Positions 33,901 to 48,073 of a stretch of 64,000 nucleotides of DNA are shown in pieces. This DNA comes from Azadirachta indica (taxonomy: Eukaryota; Streptophyta; Magnoliopsida; Sapindales; Meliaceae), in the NCBI GenBank assembly GCA_022749755.1, contig CM040448.1, positions 11,344,481 through 11,408,480 of the forward strand. The letters are read 5' to 3'. Position numbers and translations under genes: made by a program. Within the stretch, counting starts at the first letter, position 1. Every line of letters begins with the position of its first letter. The notes under the pieces were generated by a model that saw nothing but the letters and a program-made list of their open reading frames with translations, was not told the origin of the DNA and made no database searches.

Positions 33901-36900
33901 GATTGGCATGAGAATGGTATTTTGCTCTTTCAACTTTTAATGTATGTTGGCATTGCTGCTTTGTATGTATAAATTGGGTAAAAAAAATCTGGTTTGATGT
34001 ATATGTGTGTGCCCTATTGATATCATTGTTGATTTTTTTCTTTGGGCTCAATACTGACTCTTATTATAAACATACAGAATGTGAAAGTATGAGGTTTCGA
34101 CTATCTCCTTGGTCCTGTGATTGTTATATTTGAGACTGAGAAATTGAGAAAACTAAATATGTTGATTGTGTAGGACTTCACCCGTTACTGACTGGGTCAT
34201 TGGGTGTTTTTTGGTGTTTCCTCTACTAATTTCCCAACAGATGTGTGCTGTTGGTAGGATAATTTTCAATGTAAGAAAGCTTAAGCCAATCCCTCTGACC
34301 CTATAGTGCAATGGTCAGTACACTTGATGCATATTAGCTTATTCTGAGTGGATGTGCCTTAGAACCTTTTTTTTCTATAGTTGCATGTACCTCTTCTGAT
34401 TGGTTTGGTATATTTTCTCTAAAATAGTTGCTTATATTTTTACTTTTAACTATTCTAATTGGTTCATATTGTCAGTTGCTACCAATACTCATTGATTTAT
34501 ATTTTTTTTGTGTATTTGGCAATTAATGCTTCAATTAATATACAAACTTTCTCACTTTTTATTTCTCAGTCCTCTATCCACTTTTGAGTAAAGGGAAGTG
34601 ATAAATTTACTCTTGAAAAAGCTATTTATACCCCTATTTGTCATAAAAAACTATTTTCAACATGGTTTTCATTGTAATGACATCATTTAAGGATGTAGAT
34701 AAGTTGAGGATTGTTTGCCAACAGAATAAGTGTAAGAAACTCTTTTCAGAGTACATTAATCACTTTCCTATTGTAAAACATTGAAGCATTTATTGCCACT
34801 GAATTTGGTTGTGAGTAGTTGGTGGGCTCCTTATGGAACAGTAAACTTTAGTTGCTAAGCCAAATTTCAGACAAGTATCAGGAATTTCTAGGAAATGGTT
34901 ATTACTTTATATACACTTTTCTTTATCAGTATATAGATATCTTGAATATTGCTGACCATGTTGCTGAAGAAAGTATGCTTTATGGTTGTGGTGTAGTAAA
35001 GTGTTAGTTAATAGTATATTTAAAGTGGCTATAATTTTCTAGCATTAACATCTGCAGTTGTTGTAAATTAGAAACTGGTTTTCTTGATAAAGGTTTTCAT
35101 TGCTCTTTGGTTCATTTAAGTTGAAAATCTTAAGAGATTGGATTGCAAAGTTACTTCTATTTTGGTGGCATGGTATATTTGGTTTGACACACTCCCTTCT
35201 TGAGTTCTGCTCTCTCAATTATATTCTGTTTATGTGGTTTACTAATTGTTACTTATCATATCATTTTTGGTTACTGCAGATGGTATTTTACTCAAAGAAA
35301 TCAACCGTGTTCTGCGACCTAATGGATATTTTGTCTATTCAGCTCCACCTGCTTATAGGAAAGATAAAGATTATCCATTAATTTGGGATAAGTTGGTAAA
35401 ACTGACTACAGCAATGTGCTGGAAACTAATTGCTCAAAAAATTCAGACCGCAATCTGGATTAAAGAAGAAAATCAGTCATGCCTTCAGCACAATGTGGAT
35501 ATGAAGCTCATAGATGTCTGTGATACCGTGGATGATCCATCATGGAACACACCTCTTCGGAATTGTATACAGATAAGAAGTGCACAAACAACTGCCCAGA
35601 AACTCCCTCCCAGACCGGAACGTCTTTCTGTCTATTCAGAGAGCCTCAGCAGAATAGGTCTGTGTGTTAAATATGCTTTTGAACTTAAGGAGCTTGAATT
35701 TTTTATGTTTCTTACGTGTTTCTCATTTGTCCCCTTTGCATTTCTATGAACTGTTAAAGAAGGGGCCAATCAGTCCTTTACCAAGCTTCCTGTTATTTTA
35801 TTATTTATCTTCTGCTTTTCATCACTAAGTATATTTTTACTACAGTGTCAGTGCCAATTGAGTTTTGGATCATGTCACCACCAATCCACAATGCATGTAA
35901 CATCAAATTCTGATACTGAAGCATTGAAGGTTTTTTCTTATGCTTTTTCGTGAGGATATTTAAAGAATCTTGCCACTGACTGTTAATTTTTGGACTAATT
36001 GTATTTTTCATCGAGGATTCCAACAGACTTTTTGGTTCATAATTTTTCTAGTTCCAATTATTGGCTATTTTAAATCATTGTGTTTCTGTGAATTAGAAAT
36101 CATTGTCTTAAAGTGAACATTTCATTCAAGCAAACTAGAATTGCAGTGAAGATATTGAAGTTATCACAAATCATTGAAGGGTAACATTGCAATTGTATGG
36201 CCAGGACTCTGGGATACAAGATTTCTTTTGGCATGCTAGTTGACAATTTGAGTTCTCTTCTTTTCATGTAGAATTATGCTCTTGTATTGAACTACTTTCC
36301 TTATCAAAACCAAGGACTAAAATATGTGTTGTTCTCTCTTAAAGAAGTAGTTCAGCCCAAGTGACATGTACAACATGAATGGATTAACAACATCATTCCT
36401 TATTTTGTCTTGTGTGGCTCAGATTACTTATAAATAGATGAGCAAAAGCATTATCTGGTGGAAAGAAGTGATGTTTTCCCATCTGGCATGATTATTTATT
36501 AACTTATTCCACAGCAGGTATCACTCAAGACGAGTTTACTTCAGACACTATCTTTTGGCAAGAACAAGTTCGCCATTACTGGAAGCTGATGAATGTGAAG
36601 GAGACAGAAATACGAAATGTCATGGATATGAATGCTTATTGTGGTGGATTTGCTGCAGCTTTGAACTCATTGCCTGTCTGGGTAATGAATATAGTTCCTA
36701 TGAGCATGAAGAATACTTTGTCTGCTATTTACGACAGGGGTCTGATAGGTGCTTTTCATGATTGGTAAGAAATGGTTTATCGTCCTATTTGTTTTGGTTA
36801 TGCTCATTTCCATGGATGAATAGTGAATACTAATTTTCTGCAACATGCATTTGGTATGATTAAGTCAGTAGATTATATGTGTGTTTTAATTTCAGGTGTG

Positions 36901-37806
36901 AGCCATTCTCAACTTATCCACGTTCATATGATTTGTTGCATGCCAATCATCTCTTCTCCCATTACAAAAATGCTGGAGAAGGTTGTTCAATGGAGGATCT
37001 TATGTTGGAGATGGACCGTATAACACGGCCTCAGGTAATTGTTTTGCTAAATTTCATTCTGCACTTGTTAAAATAAATAAGCGAAGTTGAAATTTGTTGC
37101 CTGAAGTCCTTGGAATCATGAAGTGGGTTTGATGTTAATTGCTGTAAAACCATCTTGCCCAAGCAGTGCAATCTTCATTTTATTCGTATTATGTTTTCTA
37201 GATATTCAGTTGTTAGCATCTGAACATAAAAACATGGATGATATTATCATAATATCAGAGAGCACAATTCACCATGTTAGTGGCAACCTTCTAGGTATAT
37301 ACCATACAGTCATGTATTTTCATCTGGTAATGCTTGAGGAAAAGAACTTTCCTGCAGACGATATGCATTTGTGTTGGTAATATTAAAATCCTTAGCAGTC
37401 CTATATATTTATTTGTGATGAGCTAGAAATGACCTGAATGCTGTGTTATATACAGTAATTTTGTGTCTGGTTTGCAGAAGTTTAATCAAAAGAGCATATG
37501 GAGTTAATGAGAAGAATTTTGGATTGTGGTTCTACACATAGTAGCTAGTCTATTTATTGGAGGCTGACATATAATTTTGTTTGTTTATTAAGATATAAGA
37601 TACCAGATTACAAATGGTCTAAATATTTCCTTGAATTTAATTTGCAGGGATTTATTATAATTAGAGATCAGGAATCAATAACATCGAGAATCCATGAAAT
37701 TGCTCCAAAGTTTCTATGGGATGTTGAATTGCATTCCCTAGAAAATAAAGAAAAGAAGATGGATAGTGTGTTAATCTGCAGAAAGAAGTTTTGGGCAATT
37801 GTGTAA
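30945..37806 (+). CDS. PMT7: Putative S-adenosylmethionine-dependent methyltransferase, PMT7 type
   Basis: Seven exons join in phase to 595 codons plus stop: 30945-31104, 32562-32976, 33627-33916, 35280-35657, 36518-36764, 36896-37034 and 37648-37806. Arabidopsis PMT7 is of similar length. The family (DUF248, QUASIMODO2-like) consists of Golgi type II membrane proteins thought to methylate pectin or other wall glycans. A single hydrophobic segment (about 16-36) follows a short basic N-terminus. Family landmarks include [52 protein letters not shown], the SAM-binding motif [12 protein letters not shown] (212-222), [21 protein letters not shown], and [19 protein letters not shown]. All junctions are GT-AG; exon 5 has a CAGCAG tandem acceptor that could add one Ala. 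The ATG at 30945 is the first in frame and matches the MGGY start of relatives. Exact substrate is unknown. Confidence 0.94.
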
Positions 37807-40800
37807 GTTGAACCTGCTTGGAGAGCTTTAGCACTGCAGGGTTTCTTTTTGGTAGAAAAAAAAAAAGTGTTCCTACTGTATGAACATGGCTTATTGACCC
37901 TATAAAAAGATGAGGTCATGAGGCTTTATAATTTATTCATTCCCTACAAATCAGTTCAACTGTACATGCTTAACTTTGAAACATCATGACCACCCTTTTA
38001 CTTGTAATACAGGAATAGGAGAGGACATTCCAATTCTCATTATCATTGTATCTCGAAAAGCAGAGTTCAATTTTGATTCTTGGCTTGTACTACTACTTAA
38101 TGTAGCTATTGCACTGAAATGATTTGCCAGCTTCAAAGGTTTGGTACATGGGAGACATTTTCATTTGGTTCATTCAGTTTATACAAAAATCGATTTCTTA
38201 ACTTCTTATACAACCAGTTGGGTAGCAAAACAATAAAATTTGGATTAGAATGAAATTTGGTGATGGAGAAAAATGCAATGAGAAATATGAAGTAAATAAA
38301 AGATGGAAGCACCAGCAAAACAAAACAATCAATGGATGAAGAAGAAGGATTGAATGTGGGAAACGAAAGAGAAGGGAGGGGGGGGGGGGAGAGAGAGAGA
38401 GAGATACAGAGAGGGAGATAACAAAGAAATCCACTACTGATAAGACATGACAAGACAAGACAAGACAACCCCACGCTTGTCGGCCTTGCTCAGTTGCCCC
38501 CATCCCATTTTTCTGTAGCATATAGTTGACTCGGTTATCTTCTTTTTTACAGGCTTTTAATCTTATTATTGCTTCTACGCATTTATTTTTCATTTTTGTA
38601 ATTATATTATAATTATTTTCTTGTCCGACGTCTCTATCTTTTAAAATACAAATAAATTTGAACAAATTAGTATGCAAATTAGATTGGTATTCTTGTTATA
38701 TATGTAAGATTTTTATCAAAATTTATTCTGTTTTTTACTTTGATGAAAGAATTATTGAGAAAAACTTGGATGAATTCTGGACCAAAAAAAACGCATAGTG
38801 GGAAATACTATTTACCACGTCAAACTCATGGAATTTTAAGTTGTTGGGAATTATTGTTTAACATATCTTTATTACATTTAAATTTGTGTTCAATTATATT
38901 CTTCTTACTACTGTATTCAATCTTTCAATAAATTATTAAAATAAAGTTGCGTAATTTAGCACTAATATTCACAATTGCTTGCTTTTTCATTAGGATTAAT
39001 ATCTAAAATACATAATTCAAACCCACATACATCTAGTTAACTAGGCTCGAATAAAATATTAATAATAAGAATAATAATTTTATAGTAACTACAAAATTAT
39101 TTCCAAAAAGAGAAGTTTGCATTAATTTGGCTGCAAAATACACTTGATATATGTGTGCTTTATTAATTATAATAATTAATAATGCAGATTCTGATTGACA
39201 AACAGCTAAAAGCTAGCTTTCACAATTCACAAATCTTTTGCTTAAAATAATTTGTTAATTAGCAGTCTAATCAATAAAGTTAATAAAAAGCGAAAACGAT
39301 TCCAAATTATAGATAATCTAAATCAATTAGCCAAAAGCTTTAGAAAACTACACTTCACCTCTCACTCTAGCTAATTTCATTCACTTTTTGAAACAATATT
39401 ATCATGATGAGATTTCTTTTTAATTTGTATGGAATGCTAAGGTTAGCTAATTGATTGATGTATAATTATAATCAATATCTCCATTCCATCGATCGAAAAA
39501 AGGAAAGTAGAAAATGGGAAATTAATAAATCATAAAGTTAGATTAGATGTGTGACATGTGTCTGAATTAATATTGTTAATTAAACCCCATCAATCGATCT
39601 CATGATCTTATATTATGCTAGCTATAGTTCAAAACCTTAAAAGCAATAGCACATTTATAGAAATTAATTAATTGTATGGTCCTAGAACATTTCGTATTAT
39701 TAATTATATATTATATATATATATTATATAATACTCCATATGTTACTTTTATCTAAAAATTAATAATTAATTAGAAGAACATATACGATGCTTCAAAAGG
39801 GCTAGCTTCTTGATAACTCTAGGTATATATATATATATATATATATAGTAATAAAATTATCATATCTTTTAACTTGCTAATTTTGCTAATTAATATCTTT
39901 TGTGTTGTTTAATTGTCTGTATTTTTAAATCTAAAAGCTCATTTCTTGCTTCCATTTTGAGGCATTAGAAAAAGTACTTTGTGCTTTGTGAAAGCAAAGT
40001 TCAAAATTATAATCCACGACCGTACCACCTAAAGTTTGGCAAAGGAGGCCAAAGTGCTAATTTTTTTTATTTCATCACTGTGATTATTGTAATTCTTTAT
40101 ACCAAGATTTTTATATTAGTTCCTAATTAATTATAACTTGTAAAAGCAAGTGTATAGGAATGGTGGTGCTTTCTCTTTCTTCAAAAACAAGTAAATAAAA
40201 ATTTTAAAAATTTGTCTAAGATCAAAGTTCGTACTTCTATTAAAATTTAAAAATACACCCACTTTATTTTTGTCGAGAAAAATGTTTAGTACTCAATTTT
40301 TCAACTCTTATCATACATCAATTACACCCTATTGTAATTATGAATTAAAAGTCATAATATTTTATTCTAAATATATTCTTAACTTAAAATTAATTAATGC
40401 CCAAATAACAAAGGCCATTTCTCATTTCCGACAAATAACATCAATAGTTATGATGATGTTATATACTTATCATGTTATGTAGTACTATTCTTAGAGTTTT
40501 AAAATAGTAAAATAGACTGACAATTTAAAAAGGGTTGGGGGTGTTTCAAAAAAATAATGTTCTAGACGAAATTTTATTTATTAGATTTTTTAAATTTTAA
40601 TTCAACATTTTATTGCAAAAATATTTATTTGTATATTTCTATGACTTGGAGTTGCAAAATTATTAATTAAGATTTTATATTCTAATTTTGTTAATATATC
40701 TATTTCAATAGGTGTAATATAGCTATCCACCGATATTTCATGTAACATTTTTAATTTAAATAAAGATTTTATTAAATATTTTTTTTAAAACTTCTTTCTA

Positions 40801-42747
40801 TATAAGCAAATTTTACTATAGATAATAATATGAAATAATCAATATAAGCATTTGGAGGTGACTTTATATAAAGTTAAATTATACTAAGTGGATAGACATT
40901 CTAATTCTATCTTTTAATGTGAGTTCATCAATTTGAGATTCATTTGGGAAAGAAATTAATGTAACAACTAGAGTAGGTTCGATCTTTAGTTTATAAAAAA
41001 GATATTTATCAATTTTAATTATATTTAATTTTAATTAGTGCATAGGTTATTAAATGGGAAAATTATCTTTATTTTTTATATAAAATAAATTAATTTTTTA
41101 ATGCATAACAATATAAATTTGTTTATTTTTATTGAAGCTTCTTATAAAAGTAAAGTTGCTTAGAGGAAGAGTGGATCCAAACAGCACATGAAAATTCAAT
41201 AAACTCATATTAAGCTCATGTTTAGGTATGATGATTCAAAAGCTTGACACATGGATTGGCATTAAAGAAATTAATTTTTTTTAATATATCAAAAATTAAA
41301 AAGTTAAAATGCTCTTAATAATTTTACAATAGGTGTCATAAAGAATAATTTTAGTAATTTAAATCAATAATATTCACAAAATTTTCAAAAAAAAGGACAC
41401 CAAGTCAAATATTGAAATGACATGACACGATGATAACAATGTTAGACAATAAATTGTTTAGAGCTATTTTACTAAAATTAAGTATGAGACAAATCTAACA
41501 TGGAGTATGATTAAATTAATTTTTTGATCAAATTGGATTGATACAGTATAATATGATTTATTCTTCTAATATTTATTATTATTTTGAAAAATAAAATAAA
41601 GAGAAAGTCTTCTTCACTTTTTTTTTTGGTTATTTAAACAATTCCCTTTTCACAAGAAGTAGGGAGTAATTCTAGTTTATATCCCTTGTGACATCAAATT
41701 ATTTAAATAAAAATTAGTAATCACTTACTAAGAAAGAGATTTACCTAATAATGCTCATGGTTGTGACACTTAGGTCCATTTCTATATATATATATATATA
41801 TATATAAGGGGCTAAAAGAAAAATTAACTGCTGTAAAATTGTAAATTAATAAGTTAAAAAGCAGCAGTAGTCTATAAACATCTATTATTTATGGATGTAC
41901 ATCTATATGGATGTAAAAAACACGTGTAAAACCCAAATCAAATTTACATATTTACAAGTCCAATAATTCTCTAAGTCCAAGTAAAGCCTGACACAAGAGA
42001 TTAATGGTCATTGAAGTCTTACTTTAATAATTAACGAGGCTAAAGTTCTCAACTGAAGAAGTTTATCTGTGATCACTAATCAGTGGATTTTGTTAATTTT
42101 ATTTATATGTTTATAATGTGTCTCCTTACGCATGCTGTAGAGCAGCTTTATATATGTATATGCACAGTCGAAGTTACAGAGAAAGAGATAGAGAGAGAAA
42201 GGGATCAAGGAAGGCCCATTTGAGAAAAAGGCAGCAAAAGGAATATCGATCAAACTAAGAGTTGAAAGAAGAGACATGTGAACGTGATTTCTATCGTTGC
42301 TGTTGCTGGCCTGGCCTTTTCCCTGTCTTCTTCTTCCTGAACAACAGTAGCATCAGTTGCAGTAGAAGTAGTGATAGTAGTAGTAGTAGAAGAGTGTTTT
42401 AATGTAAAGTCTAATATGAATGTGGACTAGCGTAAAAGAGAGTGTCAGATTGTGGTCAATAGTTGGCACGTGGGAGTCAGTGCACACAAATACAACATAC
42501 AGCTACCAACAATTCAATTCAAAACTAGCAGTAGCAGTCCTACATTATGTCTCATTACATCAACAGAGTGTCATCACCGGTCATCGCCACGTGTCGATTG
42601 AATAGAGGTGTGAAGGGTGGGGGACGGGGCCATATTGAGACCGTTTCTTGGCCTGTTTTTAGGGTTAAAAGGAAAAGCAAAGAAATTTTTAGGGCCGGTC
42701 TGAAACTACTCATCTATCCCTCTGATCGATGCTTTGATTGAAAGGTC

Positions 42748-42776
42748 GGGTCAGGGTCAGGGTCAGGGTCAGGGTC
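42748..42776 (+). repeat. (GGGTCA)n repeat with five GGG runs
   Basis: Five GGG runs at 42748, 42754, 42760, 42766 and 42772 are separated by TCA, with flanking GGTC. The regular three-base loops fit an intramolecular G-quadruplex on the plus strand. Two CACGTG boxes lie shortly upstream (42467 and 42588). Confidence 0.9.
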
Positions 42777-43494
42777 AGGTCGGTCATTCATACGTCTACA
42801 TCAGATCTATCTCTCTCACATGCATTAATCCTTGTCTTGTCAAATCATTTGGAATCAATCACTAAGCAACCCAACAACAAGCCCCTTCTTCTCTCTCTCT
42901 CTCTCTCACTACCGTATCCATGTACGTATACACTATGTGTATTTCTTATACGGATACATATAGTATGCATGCTTTTTCTGAAGAAGACCTCATTCGTTAT
43001 CACAAGTAAGACTTTGTGACAGCGAGAATTCCATCACTTTTAAAGCTGAAATGGACTTGGAAAATGTTACTATCTGGTTGATATTGATATGTACAGTTCA
43101 GGTTTACTTGTGTGTTAGGGCTCCTGCCAAATTGTTGTCCATTTACAAACCAATCACTCTTTAATTATAGTTTAAAGTTTGTGGTTATAATCATATATTA
43201 GTATATATACTAATGGGATGTCTTCTTTTAACTGAATAGCAATATGCTTAATTTGTTAGTAAAGTCTGAAATATATGTAAAATAATCTTACTCATCCCAA
43301 GTTCATTGGTGTAAAAGCAAAGTTATGCTTTTAGGAAGTTGGAGACAGCCTTTCGGAGCAAGATTTTAAAGAGATTTGATCACACTTTCAGGCAAATCAG
43401 ATATAAAGTGTACAGTTTCTAACACTTTTAATTTATATGTCTGGCATCCTTAACAAAAACTGCTCTCATGAACTAATTAGTTGCATTCCTTTAT

Positions 43495-43539
<45 letters not shown>

Positions 43540-46500
43540 CTATTTAATAAGAGCAATAACAAGACCCCACCTAGTTTAGTTGGTGCTTCTTTGGGTTTGA
43601 GACCAAGGATTATCAAGTTATGGTCTCCATGGAGTTTGCTTGCTTGTTAATTCAAATCAGAAGATCATCATCTTAATTCTTTTAGAAACTCCTAACTAAG
43701 CAGCTCAATAATTAATGTAGGTTTGGGCTTCAAGTAACGTGAGTCTAAGAACTACTAAGAAAAACCCATCAATCTAGAAAGGAGATATGGGACCCAAAAA
43801 TAATAAATAAAAATAAGAATAAATAAATGGTTAAAATTGAGAAAGAGGGAGAGCCACAAATTCAATCCCACTTAAAAAATAAGTGATCTGGGTGTGTCAT
43901 GAATCATGATGGTATGGTTGCCCTAATTGGTGGAGGTCAAACAACCATAGGAAAGTGGGTTTTGCTTGCCCCTCTTTTTCTCTTATTCCTTTATGTAAGT
44001 GGGGTGTGGTCTCCTAAAGCCCTGCAGTGTACACTCACTGTAATTTCGTATAATCTTTATGTCAAATTCCAATTATTTTATGTATTAATTTTTAAACAGT
44101 TCTATTTGAATATAGGATTAATCCCATATAATTAATTAAAAACTTTCCATGAGAAGACTTCCATATTTAAAAAAAAAAAATAGAAAATTTGAAACTCGAT
44201 CGGTTCAAGTACATGAAATGAAAGCTTATGTGAAAATTACGGTTTGAAAATATGAAAATATAATTGAATCTACTTGAGGTGCTAAGTACACCTGTGCATG
44301 CATGATAATGGTAGCCGACACCTAATTATATTTAGTCAATGAAGTAAGCAAGACAATTTGATCCAAGTGGGACCTGTAATTCGATTTCTTTGATGGTGAA
44401 TAAAGTTTATTCATCAATTAAAGTTTTCTTTACCGGCATTTAATACCTTTCAAATATCAAATATATAGATAGGAATTTTCTTTTTTAACTTCATAAATTT
44501 TCTTCATTTTTTTTTATCGGGGTTTGAGAAAATATTTGAATTTAAATTCGAATCAATAATATTATAAATTATTGATTCTAACTTAATATGTCCATATACA
44601 ATTGATGTAGAATAGGGAAACATGCATATTATTTTTTTTTTCCAGCGGTCGATTTCCTCTTAAGTCTTTTTCTTTCGGTGAACATGATAAGTTAGTCTTT
44701 CAAGAAGAAATGTGTGAAGCACAATGCTTTCCCATGAGCATTTCCTTGTGTAGAAAGTATTAGAAATCTACCCATAGTTTGAGCTTTTGCACTAATTAAA
44801 GAGTAGTTTCATCATGATTATAAATATATGTAGTATTATTTTATTAAAATATACTAATAAGATAAATAGGAGATGTTATGAAACTGAAATTATTACGAGA
44901 CAAAATTATAAGATATTAAATATTATTAGTTTATTAATATTTAATATCTTCAAAATTTAACTCTAGAATTTATTATGCTTAAATCATGCCCGTTGTATTG
45001 GTTGAAAGCAAGATTAAAAGCAACTTGAGAGTCTAGAAATATTAAAATATTGTCTTGATTATGAGAAAGATCAGTTACAAACAAGAGATCAACATAGATA
45101 ACTAAGTAAATTAAATAGTTTATTAACTATATGAGATTTTGCCTCGTCATTGGCGCCGTTAAGGACATTAAAAAAGAAAAACTGTCCTAATTAAACATTA
45201 ATTAGCTTGTGATCACTACGGAACAGAACGAGATGACAACCCTGTAGGGAGCGAGAAAACCGAACAATTGGCTTTAATCTATGCAAAATTTGTTTGTTTA
45301 TAGAGTAATTAAAATGTCCTCTTCTCCCCATGGATTTCAACAATTGAGAATAGTTGTCTTCTTCCTTCTCAATTTTGTCGCATATGCGAATAATATAAAT
45401 ATATAGTTGATTAATCATATATGTATAATGTATTTTCGAAGAATAAATGAATTTGGTTATCGATTGGGTATATAAGAATATTTGAACATGCAAGATAACA
45501 TGATTGCTTGGAAAATTGTGCATATCTATTATGTCTTTGCATTAACATTAGATTGAGACACAATCGACGGTTACTTGTAAGTGTCAAATACTAATGATTT
45601 TCACCAAGACCATGTGAATATGTGGCAACTTTGGATATAATTCATGTGGCAAACAATAACGCATATTGATAGTAATATTTAGTCAAATCAAAGTGTTTGT
45701 CACCTTTAGGGTTTATTATCAACTCATCCAACAAGTCAAAACTGGCCGACCTTTCATTTGAAACAAATATAAAAGGAAAAAGAAAATTGTCTTCTCTCAA
45801 ACGCTAAAGGTTGAGAATTATTAAGAATCGTGAGTACTAGCAGTCTTGAAGGAGATCGATGAGAGCCTTAATTGGTGGGAATGTGAGTGCATTAAGATAT
45901 ACATATATGGTGATTCCCTAATGGATGGGAAGGCTTTGAGCTGACTCTCCCAATATGTTATATGTATAATAATATTCCATTTCCATTTTCCACTATAACA
46001 TATGGAAATTTCATTGGGCTATTTTGACCCTACTCACCACAAAAATCTAATATGATTCTCACCCACTTCTTCTTCCCATAAATGGAATTTGTCATCCTTC
46101 CCAATAACATTTTATCAAATCTAATCACCAACAACTCACATAACATCAAAATTTGATAGAAATTAATTGAGCCCCACAATTCAATTGGGTTCCACCTAAG
46201 ATTGAGTCCCAAGTCAAAAGTCAAAACCTGATCCTTATCATTGTAACCATTCAATCAATAACATGATTTAATTTTAGTTGGGCAACTTTTAATTTCTCTT
46301 TCAAAAGAGAATGGCCTAGAAGAGTTTCCATTTCTCCTTAATTAAGTTTGGCACAATTACTTTCAACCTTGGAGTTATACTCGGACAAAACTTTGAATTG
46401 TAATTTGTATTGTGGCCTTTATTCTGTTAGAATTCAGAGCGTTCTCTGATCTATACCAAGAGATTATACCTTGTAATTTCAGAGTTTGATAATGAAATTT

Positions 46501-48039
46501 GTAGAAATTGAACTAGCACGCACATGTTCGACTTGAAGAATCAGCTCTCATCAAATGATTGATAAAAATCTTGTAACTCATGCAATTGACTTGCAATTCC
46601 CTCAGTCATCAGTGCTCCAGCTCACTCTTGCATTATTATGTGCCAAAGGTTTTGACAACTCAATCGTGCGATCAAGACAATGAAGATAACGATTTGAAAT
46701 TTAATACCACATTACTTACGAATTTTGAAGAAACTAATATTAGCTTGCATAAAAAAATGTTCTACATATGTTTATTTGTGTCAATTAGTTGGAAATTTAA
46801 GCAATCTTCGATGTTTTATGTCTTACATTCGATGCTAAGCTCCTAGAGATGTTTTAACAGCAAGATCAGGAAAGTGCTATAGTAAAATGTCCGAGACTTA
46901 AGTGTAGTCGATGTATCTATGATATATTAACTCAATTTATTAAGTTTGCAAGATAATTTTACGAGGGAAATATGGGTGAGCACAAATCCCAAGAATTAAT
47001 CAGAAATAGAAAATTTCTCAACGGAAAGTATTGAAAGAAATAGTGACAGTCTTCCACCAGCAAGACCGAAGTAAGGAGAGGCTCACATCAATCTATCATA
47101 TTAATTAGCTGTGAAGTATACTTCCAAGCTGACAATGTTGCGTTGCGACAAGGCACCTGCTGAAACTTTATCAATAGGGTAGTCAAAATTCAACTATGTA
47201 GAGTTGATTTCATATGTTGTACGTTTATGGTAATACTTTTGTTAGGCGAGGCTTTAAATGAGTTTAGGTTTGATTTTAGGCATAGATAGCTGCGTTCAAT
47301 ATTTTGATTTTGACCATTCGGTGGGTTTTGACCGAGCAACCTTTGCATTTTTTATATTATTTTTTTCCCTATAAGAATCTAATTAAACGTTTTCCTTAAT
47401 TTTCATACAAGTGAGATTGTAAAGTAATGGTTGTGAGATGTACATAGAGTCCGAGACAAAGACTGGTTTCTAAATTTGAACCTACGAATCAAGCATTCTC
47501 TCATTCAATATACGCATGAAATTTATTACAATGTAAAAAATTATGCCTTATTTCACGTAATGAGATATGTCCGTTAGGGAGCAAAGTTGTAATGAACGAG
47601 ACACATACCTAAAACATTCAACTTAAAAGACCATAAATTAATGGGCTTCTACTAAATTGGTTCTGTAGCTGTCTCTTGGAATTTCATGCGAGAGCATAGA
47701 AATATTACAGTGTGGAAAAGATGTGCTAAAGCGTGCAATTATCCGTCATATATGCATATGTATAATGCATGTATGGGATATATCATATGTATACATACAA
47801 AAAAGATGGAATAGATTGATGGTAAAAAGAAAAAACAAAGTGTTGAAAGGACATATCGACGGACAAAAAGGACCAAATGTCACATCTTTTCTGATGCGCA
47901 TGGATTTTTACAATTTAGTCTTTACAGCGACTGGAACTGGAAGATGCATGCCTAGCTGAAAGGAATAGCAATAGCTAGCAATAGGAATAGGAACGTGTAT
48001 TTATGATGTTACTAGCTAGCTACCAGCTTTAGCCTTTAA

Positions 48040-48040
<1 letters not shown>

Positions 48041-48070
<30 letters not shown>
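48041..48070. repeat. (CA)15 microsatellite
   Basis: Uninterrupted CA units followed by CCCACACCCA. Ordinary dinucleotide microsatellite. Confidence 0.97.

Positions 48071-48073
<3 letters not shown>

Noticed and set aside
34304..34314. tRNA/SINE A-box-like word TAGTGCAATGG in PMT7 intron 3
   Set aside because: No B box follows at the right distance and no cloverleaf can be drawn; a chance match is likelier.
38198..38677. 159-codon minus-strand frame after the PMT7-like gene
   Set aside because: Its Leu/Ser/Pro-rich middle is produced by the G/GA repeat at 38374-38404; it has no domain and no splice or promoter context.
45191..45523. 110-codon minus-strand frame
   Set aside because: Tyr/Ile/His-rich, no recognisable family and no splice or promoter support; it lies next to the possible copia relic but does not share its frame convincingly.
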